Below are positions 57,901 through 64,000 of a DNA stretch of 64,000 nucleotides, piece by piece. The stretch is from contig JH154116.1 of assembly GCA_000226015.1 (NCBI GenBank), positions 43,444 to 107,443 on the forward strand. Direction: 5' to 3'. Position numbers and translations under genes: made by a program. Source of the DNA: Mnemiopsis leidyi (Eukaryota > Ctenophora > Tentaculata > Lobata > Bolinopsidae). A model generated the notes under the pieces. It was not told the origin of the DNA. It did no database searches and saw only the letters and a list, made by a program, of their open reading frames with translations. How positions within the stretch are numbered: position 1 is the stretch's first letter; every line of letters starts with the position of its first letter.

Positions 57901-60900
57901 TTTAATGTTTATTTACAGAACAATGGTATGATGACATGAGGGTTTAGGAACTACATGAAAGTGGAAGCAGCAAAAATATATCTGTCCCCGATGTCATGAG
58001 CCGTGACGTATGGACATAAGCTGCCGTGCAGGGTCTAGGGCGTCACAATTATAGCAGATCCTGATCTCATCTCACTACCTGTGTTATAACATGGCGTCTG
58101 ATCCTCTCAGCTTCTTTATTAGACGTAAAAGAAGATTATTACAAATTTAGTTAATGGCTAATTGTCAGAGAAACGGTTAAGGATTTGGAATTCCGATATT
58201 TAGATCGAAAAATAGACGGTTTATAAGGATTTGGGATTCTGATGATTTGATCGAAAAATGAAGGTGTATGGTGGTTTCTAGAGCAATTGATCGACCAGCG
58301 AGATAAAAGAAAATATGTCGACCTTGTCCTTACAGGGTATAACTTACAAATTGCCTCTCTATCAATGAGGGACTTGGCGAGACAACATTAGTGACTTAAG
58401 TAAACCTGTTTGAGGTACCTTAAGCTAAATAGCGCTCCTGGGCCTAATGCAACACGTGATTGGGGTGTCTGTACTAATGTTACAGTTCATGCCGGCTATT
58501 GAGGATACAATTAAGGTTAAAAGTGTGTCCTCTCCATTCACTTTAAGGTTCACTGATTGCTCATCACTTTTGCTAAGTCGGTCTTGGAGTACATTTTTTA
58601 AATTTGTTTTATTGTTATACTGAGGCTTTCCGGCCATTTTTCTTGATGATTGTTTGATATTTCAATTTCGTACTGAAAGAGGTCATTTTTCCTAAATTCT
58701 TGCCTATATCTGAATGTTCATGAAAAACGTAGTGCATGAATGATTCGTATATTGAACAAATTAGCAGGGATCTATTTAGATAATTGGTTTATATAATTGG
58801 TTTATGATAATCAAATATCAAGAAAAACAACTGAATGCTATCCGATCTGACGTTGGTTGTTTACATAAAGCTATTTATGTAATATAATAGACATGTTTGT
58901 GTCCTTTCAATATCATGATGATCGATAATTGTTGTGCAATAATCGTCTTATCAATATAATGCTAGAACTAGAACCAGTAGAAGAAAACCATGAGGCAAAG
59001 CATATTAAAAAGCTTGTAAGACCAAGTGCTATAAACGCGTGAAAATATTGTCACTCTAAACACCAACTGAGGAATTCCTTGACCTAGATGTCACAATTTT
59101 ACAAGCGTCTCCGGGAACTGGCTCGAAGTCTCCAAGTCCTCTCCTTATTGGAGCCCGAGTTCGATTTGTTCTGTAACTCCGCCATGGCTCCTTGTGTGTT
59201 ATAGCAGTGCTAAAACACTTGCGACTTACGGTGGTGAGAGGTGATGAAATCAAACTCTATCAAATGACCACTGATAAGCTGGACGCATGAGTATGTTTTT
59301 GTAGCTTTAAGCTGTTGAAGTGTCTGAGGCAACATTTTAATGAAGTTTAGATAATTGCCTATTTTGAGCTAATGATTGCCAAAAGCCAAAGAATGCCTGA
59401 CTAAACTAAGGATTGCCACAAAACGGCTTACGATGCTATGAAATGATATGAACCTGGGAGAACATCTTCAGACATTTTAAACAATTTTATACGTCTTCGG
59501 AATGTGGAAACATGGAAAAAAGGCAATATTAAGGGAAAAAATCTGCCAGTAGACTAATTTGAAATGTAACAGACAAAGCTAAGTCAATAACTTTGTCTAC
59601 CATGGGCGACCCACGGCCCAAACCGTATCGGTTCACAGCCAGATCACCCACACAAAGTGGTCCAATCACATAGGAAAATGAAGCAGAGTGCGTCATGATA
59701 TTCTAGCACGGTCGCCGTGTTACAATTCTCACATCAATCGGCGGACGTAAAGGTCTTAACTTTTAAACAACACAAAGTTTAACTTCGGGAATTATAGGTG
59801 CAGTCGTAAGGATACTCTGATGAATCTTTTAGTCGTGAAATTCAAAGTTAAACAGATTTAGGGAGAATCGCGCAAATGTTTTGTAAGATAATCATAGAAA
59901 ATATATGGATTAATATTAAATTTGTTGACAGACAGATGCAGTATCGGAAAAACGTTAAACTTTAACTTAATCATGACATGACATGTGCCGCCTGAAGAGC
60001 TGCAGACTTGTTGTATGGGCAAGCTGTCGAAGGTACGACCGAACGTGTTGTCCCGCTGACTAGCCTTCTTCCACATTTTCAACACATATGCCCTATAATT
60101 TAGTAATTTAGACAGTCCTTTTAACTATTGAATTGCAAAATGGCCCTTCTCGCCTTCCCTACGCCATAGTCGCGTAAACTGGCTAAAATTAATAGTTAGG
60201 TTGTGCATAATTATTCCAGTCCATTAAACCCACAGTTGTAATAGTTCATAAAGATTAAAGAGCATCAAAGACTACTTGACAGCTTTAAAACTCATTTCAT
60301 TGTTTCTTTAAATCTTATTCATCGCGACATGTTCGGCACGCTGGTCACGACCAGAGCTTCCCTGACCCGCGGAGTCATTTGTGTTTTACTCTAAGTCTAA
60401 ACCCAACATTTCATCGACACGAAAGTATTTGAATCCTAAGGCTAAACGTTTAGAGAGGAGCCAGCCTAGCCAGTCATCGTTTCTTAAAATTCTAGGTCCC
60501 TCTTTTTATCAAGTGCGTACAAAGTGGGACCCTGTCTATGTCCACAGCGAGGATGTAAAATTCATCAACTCACGTAATGTACTATGCAGTGGTACCATAT
60601 TAACCGGTAGTGACTATAGGGATTAAGGAGGCCAGTGTGGCGGTGTTTGTTCATTTTCGGGGGACTCTCTCTGGGTATATGAGAATATATCGCACAAAAT
60701 CAGCATTATATAGACCTTAGAAAACTCCTGATGATAATTACAGATCATAAAGGGGTTTCCGCGTTGTCAATACTATGGTCAATGATGACCAGGGTGGGGA
60801 ATGAGGATGCCTTCACTGAATATGTCACTGTCAGGCCAGCTGCCGCAACGTGAGGCTAAGAAAAAGCAAAACGTATTATTTTGTTTATTTTAATCTATGG

Positions 60901-61273
60901 AGGCGAGTTAGAAGATTTATCCTTCGAAACACAGTTTATTGTTGTCATCATTCAAATCGAGCGACTTATTCTGTTCAGCTTCATTTGGTATATTTATATT
61001 TTTGGATCTGTCAGGTGTTTGTGATTAAATTGATTAAGAACGCATAAATACATGTAATTTTTTGTTCTTTTAGACAAGATAAAGATTGTAATGAATAATT
61101 CCAGTTTTAGGTTTAAAAAATGTATGTTGAAAATTGATTTAAAATTGTTTCTTAGTGAGCACTATCAGGCTCTAAATAAATACTGAAAATGTTGCACTCT
61201 TCTCTTTTCTCAAATCCCGCGAGTATATTAAGGTATCCCATTTTTTATGCTGTTTTCTGGCTTCGTAGATATT
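54956..61273. other. Long non-coding stretch
   Basis: About 6.3 kb without a gene that I can support. Short ORFs at 57099 (+), 58425-58637 (-), 59056-59253 (-) and 60381-60626 (+) lack recognised motifs and paired exons. Minor direct repeats: ataattggttta near 58778-58800. Some segments (58000-58100, 59600-59760, 60300-60660) are less AT-rich and could hide exons of a gene with long introns. Confidence 0.45.
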
Positions 61274-61564
61274 TTAGTGCTCATGATTTTTGTGATTATC
61301 ATGATGATCATGATGATCCTGATGTTCTTCATGCACATGCATTTCATGGGCGATATCTCCTTGTACGTTATGGTCACCATGGTGATCCTCGTGATCATGT
61401 CCCAGGTGTTTGTGGTGACCATGGTGCTGATCGTGTCCTCCATCGTCATGCTTGTCGTGGTCATGTTCGTCATATCCATGGTCGTGATGTCCATGTCCGC
61501 CCAGGGGGGCAGACAAGACCACCCCAAGAAGACACATAATCACAACGAGTGTTGTCGAATTCAT
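61274..61564 (-). CDS. Small secreted His/Asp-rich protein (96 aa)
   Basis: Starts MNSTTLVVIMCLLGVVLSAP, a clear signal peptide with likely cleavage after SA. The mature part (about 77 residues) is about 38% His (29 residues), with Asp, Glu, Gly and Lys in HDH, HHD and HGH runs, and no Cys. Such compositions bind Zn, Cu or Ni and occur in secreted metal-binding or structural proteins of invertebrates; the actual role is unknown. A splice-acceptor-like ggcag sits directly before the start on the minus strand, so a separate 5' UTR exon is likely. ORFs on the plus strand over this region are antisense shadows of the repetitive His codons. Confidence 0.8.
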   Translation of the reverse strand: MNSTTLVVIMCLLGVVLSAPLGGHGHHDHGYDEHDHDKHDDGGHDQHHGHHKHLGHDHEDHHGDHNVQGDIAHEMHVHEEHQDHHDHHDNHKNHEH

Positions 61565-62589
61565 CCTGCCACATTTTAAATTAAGTTGTTAAAAATATCT
61601 CAAACTCAAAGTGAATAAATTTAAATGAAAATTGGTCTCTCTACATAATGGTTGCCACATGCAGTTGTTGAGCTTTACTGTAAATGCTCCGAAAATTTTT
61701 CGGTTTCGAATTTCGAAGCAAGAAGAACGGAAAATAGTGGCGGTAGGAGCTGGTCTTGAAAATTGAAGGTGTCTGAGAGGTCTTTATAGAACTTGCAGCC
61801 ATATCAATTAAACGTAGCAGTATAGGACTAAAAGTGAGGAGGGCCGCAAAGCCCTTTCACTTATATACGAATTTAATAAGTGATTCTCAATAAGTGATTC
61901 TCAATTTCCTCAAACTCTCGCAGTAAATATTGTACTAATTACGACTTAGTTCTTTAGTAAACTTTAACATCACCACATGCTCCATTATTATATCTGGTAG
62001 TTCAGGATGTGGAGCATCCTATTTTCTCGTATTTGAACTGAATTGTATGAAACGCGAAGCGGCGATTAAGGCCTAGGCCTGAGAAAATCGCATAATGCTA
62101 TTGCAAAGTTCCTGGTTTAGTGGTTGGCCCTCGTTGTGAAATTGATGACATTTCCTTTGCACTACCAAGAGTTGGTATAAAGCTAAATTCTAGATAGGAC
62201 TTTGAATCCTTTATTTTCTGGGAATGATTCTCTGCATGGTTGAGAAAGTGTTGATGGCCAACCTGGATCATAAAGAACGAAAATGGAATTGAGACTGGAG
62301 AGCTAAGAGAATTTCACTTATACAATAATAAAATTAAACTTAAAATAGCTCCATACAATATTGAAATTTTCTGATTTGTCGTGGGTAAACTTGTAAACAT
62401 GGTACACAGGGCAACACAATTCTACTCTCCTCGCAACAAAAGTTAGTTTCATGTTGGAACCAGTGGAATCATGCATTAAATGACCCTCGCAAGAATAATC
62501 AAACTTAAAGACTTGTTTAGTGTTACCTGATAATGAACTTGAGTATATATATATTCATATAACTAAAGCTCTAGCCAAATTGCTATATA
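61565..62589. other. Non-coding stretch upstream of the His-rich gene
   Basis: AT-rich; likely holds the promoter and a 5' UTR exon of the minus-strand His-rich gene. A short aataagtgattctc repeat occurs near 61875-61903. No coding sequence supported. Confidence 0.5.
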
Positions 62590-62669
62590 GTGAGACTGCA
62601 GTAAAATCATCTCGTAAAGGACAAACAGAGTGAGACTGGAGTACAAACATCCCGTAAAGGACAAACAGA
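62590..62669. repeat. Tandem repeat, 40 bp x 2
   Basis: Two 40-bp copies beginning gtgagact and ending cgtaaaggacaaacaga, a few differences apart. Confidence 0.85.
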
Positions 62670-62966
62670 CCAACAGAGAAACGTGGCAAACTGAGGACGT
62701 GACGGAGGAGCCTAGTAAATATTCTTAATCTCATTGCAGTTAATTTTCTTATCGTCCTGAATCCTAGTTGCTATGGCAGCAGTTTTTGCCAACTGCATTA
62801 GCTCAAATAGGGCTGCAATAAATTAAATTATATCAAATATGTTGAATACAGGATTTGTGATTTAAAACATATTTATAACATGTTTTTAAGCAAAATTAAC
62901 GGACGGATCACTAATCAAGTGATTCCTTTATGGGCAAAAGGGTCATATAATTTGGTGAGTGGGGCA

Positions 62967-63358
62967 ATTGGCGCCATTGGCGCCAATGGATCCACTCAAT
63001 GGATCAAATGGATGTTCCAATGGCGCCAATGGCGATGAGGTCAGTGGTGCCAATGGTGGTCACAATCGCCATTGGCGCCAATGGATGTGTTCCATTGGCG
63101 ACAATGGCGATCGCCATTGGCGACCATTGGCGCCATTATAATGGATCCATTGGAGCCACTCGATGGCGATACCTTTTTCTCGATCGCCACTCAGAGTGAA
63201 TGGATCATTTGGAATTCCAATGGCGACAATGATTCCAATGGCGACAATGGTTTCAATGGCGACAATGGTACCGACAATGGCGACATTGGCGCCAATGGCG
63301 ACAATGGCACCAATGGTGACTATGGCGCCAATGGCGATAATGGCGACAATGGAGATAA
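62967..63358. repeat. Palindromic minisatellite built on aatggcgac / ttggcgcca units
   Basis: The right part (about 63216-63358) is a head-to-tail array of 9-nt aatggcgac-like units. The left part (62967-63150) mixes both orientations and contains perfect palindromes: ccattggcgccaatgg at 62974-62989 and 63069-63084, and aatggcgatcgccatt at 63103-63118. Open frames on both strands are by-products of the period being a multiple of three (NGD/ANG or WRQ type peptides). Confidence 0.85.
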
Positions 63359-63580
63359 TAAACAAAATAAGAGAGTAATAAACAAAATAAGAGAGTCAAT
63401 TTCGGAACCATTAATGAGTGTAGTTGATAGGATTTACTGATAAATCTTCATAATTATAATAATAATCTTGAAAATACAGAACATTTCTACCGCCACGTAA
63501 AAGCCGATTAATAGGCTTTGGCTGATGAAATCATGCAAGTGACAAAATCATTTGAAACTCATCAACAAGACTGATAAATT

Positions 63581-63715
63581 GTCCATGTACACTAGGTGAT
63601 GTTGCTAAGAAATAGTGTCCACGTACACTAGGTGATGTTGCTAAGAGATAGTGTCCACGTACACTAGGTGATGTTGCTAAGAGATTGTGTCCATGTACAC
63701 TAGGTGATGTTGCTG
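63581..63715. repeat. Tandem repeat, 36 bp x 4
   Basis: Copies start at 63581, 63617, 63653 and 63689; unit gtccacgtacactaggtgat followed by gttgctaagagatagt, last copy truncated. Period 36 is a multiple of three, so the minus strand stays open and would read four LATSPSVRGHY-type repeats. Confidence 0.92.
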
Positions 63716-63834
63716 TACAACAATCCATTTTGTCGCTCGTTTTGTCGGAGATAAGCTGATAAGATAAGCCCAGCATTGCGCTAGTGCTGTGGTTTAGCGA
63801 CACACTCAACGGACACTGAACATCTACTTGACAG

Positions 63835-63984
63835 CACCCCGGGCCGGTGGTACTGCTCCAGGCCAGAGCAGTCCGTTCTCTTAAACCCACCAAAACCCTC
63901 AATTTCACGGTGAGTTACATCTTGTCCTACAATGAGCACGAGTCCTACAGTTTTCTCAGCACAGACGTGCCTGGACCTAATTAG
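63835..63984 (+). CDS. Possible last (or internal) exon at right edge
   Basis: Acceptor acttgacag before 63835, then 49 codons to TAG at 63982-63984; it could instead be spliced at the donor gtgagt at 63910. Residues VVLLQARAVRSLKPTKTLNF and TVSYILSYNEHESYSFLSTD look like beta-strands of a real domain, and composition is more GC-rich than the flanks. The same bases are open on the minus strand (125 residues, 63531-63908), so neither reading is secure. Confidence 0.3.
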   Translation, partial: HPGPVVLLQARAVRSLKPTKTLNFTVSYILSYNEHESYSFLSTDVPGPN

Positions 63985-64000
63985 GAATGAAAAACTAAGT

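Noticed and set aside
58425-58637. 70-residue minus-strand ORF
   Set aside because: Plausible composition, but no domain, no splice partner and no conserved feature visible.
61189-61579. Plus-strand ORFs (116 and 110 residues) over the His-rich gene
   Set aside because: Reverse-strand shadows of the repetitive His/Asp codons; the minus strand has a signal peptide and a complete frame.
62959-63440. Protein-coding gene of NGD-type repeats
   Set aside because: Open frames exist on both strands because the 9-nt unit is a multiple of three; no start context, signal peptide or flanking exon supports coding.

Overview
The window is animal nuclear DNA. It is AT-rich, and its genes are split into many short exons with GT-AG introns of about 70-1,000 bases. 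It carries a tRNA-derived SINE, a fold-back element, several minisatellites and a 10-N assembly gap. Dense introns, two tandem ferlin genes and a single-exon rhodopsin-like GPCR suggest an invertebrate metazoan. I cannot fix the phylum from sequence alone.

Layout. (1) 267-12518, + strand: the 3' part of a first ferlin gene ('ferlin A'), whose 5' exons lie left of the window. It encodes a long Lys/Glu-rich linker, two C-terminal C2 domains (C2F and C2G type), and one tail-anchor membrane helix. (2) 12519-21104: intergenic/5' region of the next gene, with three small upstream first-exon candidates (17686, 19567, 20159). (3) 21105-37141, + strand: a second, complete ferlin gene ('ferlin B') that I resolved into 51 exons with consistent phases throughout, giving about 2,343 residues. 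Order: C2A, acidic/basic linker, C2B, FerI, C2C, FerA, FerB, DysF, C2D, C2E, variable linker, C2F, C2G, membrane helix. (4) 37875-43915, + strand: an unrecognised six-exon gene (about 1,650 residues) with a duplicated Cys/His motif and one 4.3-kb last exon. (5) 45357-46559, - strand: an intronless class A-like GPCR. (6) 46560-61273: a mostly non-coding stretch with one plausible isolated exon. (7) 61274-61564, - strand: a small secreted His/Asp-rich protein. (8) 61565-64000: minisatellites, one strongly palindromic, and a possible exon at the right edge.

How the genes work together. Ferlins are tail-anchored multi-C2 proteins of membrane fusion and repair. A and B are head-to-tail paralogues with the same intron positions and phases over C2F-C2G-TM, so they arose by an old tandem duplication. 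The most interesting signal is how much splice variation the pair encodes: a mutually exclusive exon pair inside C2G of ferlin A (7672 and 8197; both 100 nt, same phases); duplicated last exons with a polyadenylation signal between them (12300 and 12489); four phase-compatible first exons for ferlin B; a 138-nt cassette exon inside the third loop of C2D of ferlin B; and three consecutive skippable linker exons. A minisatellite upstream of one ferlin A exon has copied that exon's splice acceptor and first 15 coding bases seven times. All exon calls come from reading-frame continuity, splice-site consensus and paralogue comparison; no transcript evidence was available.
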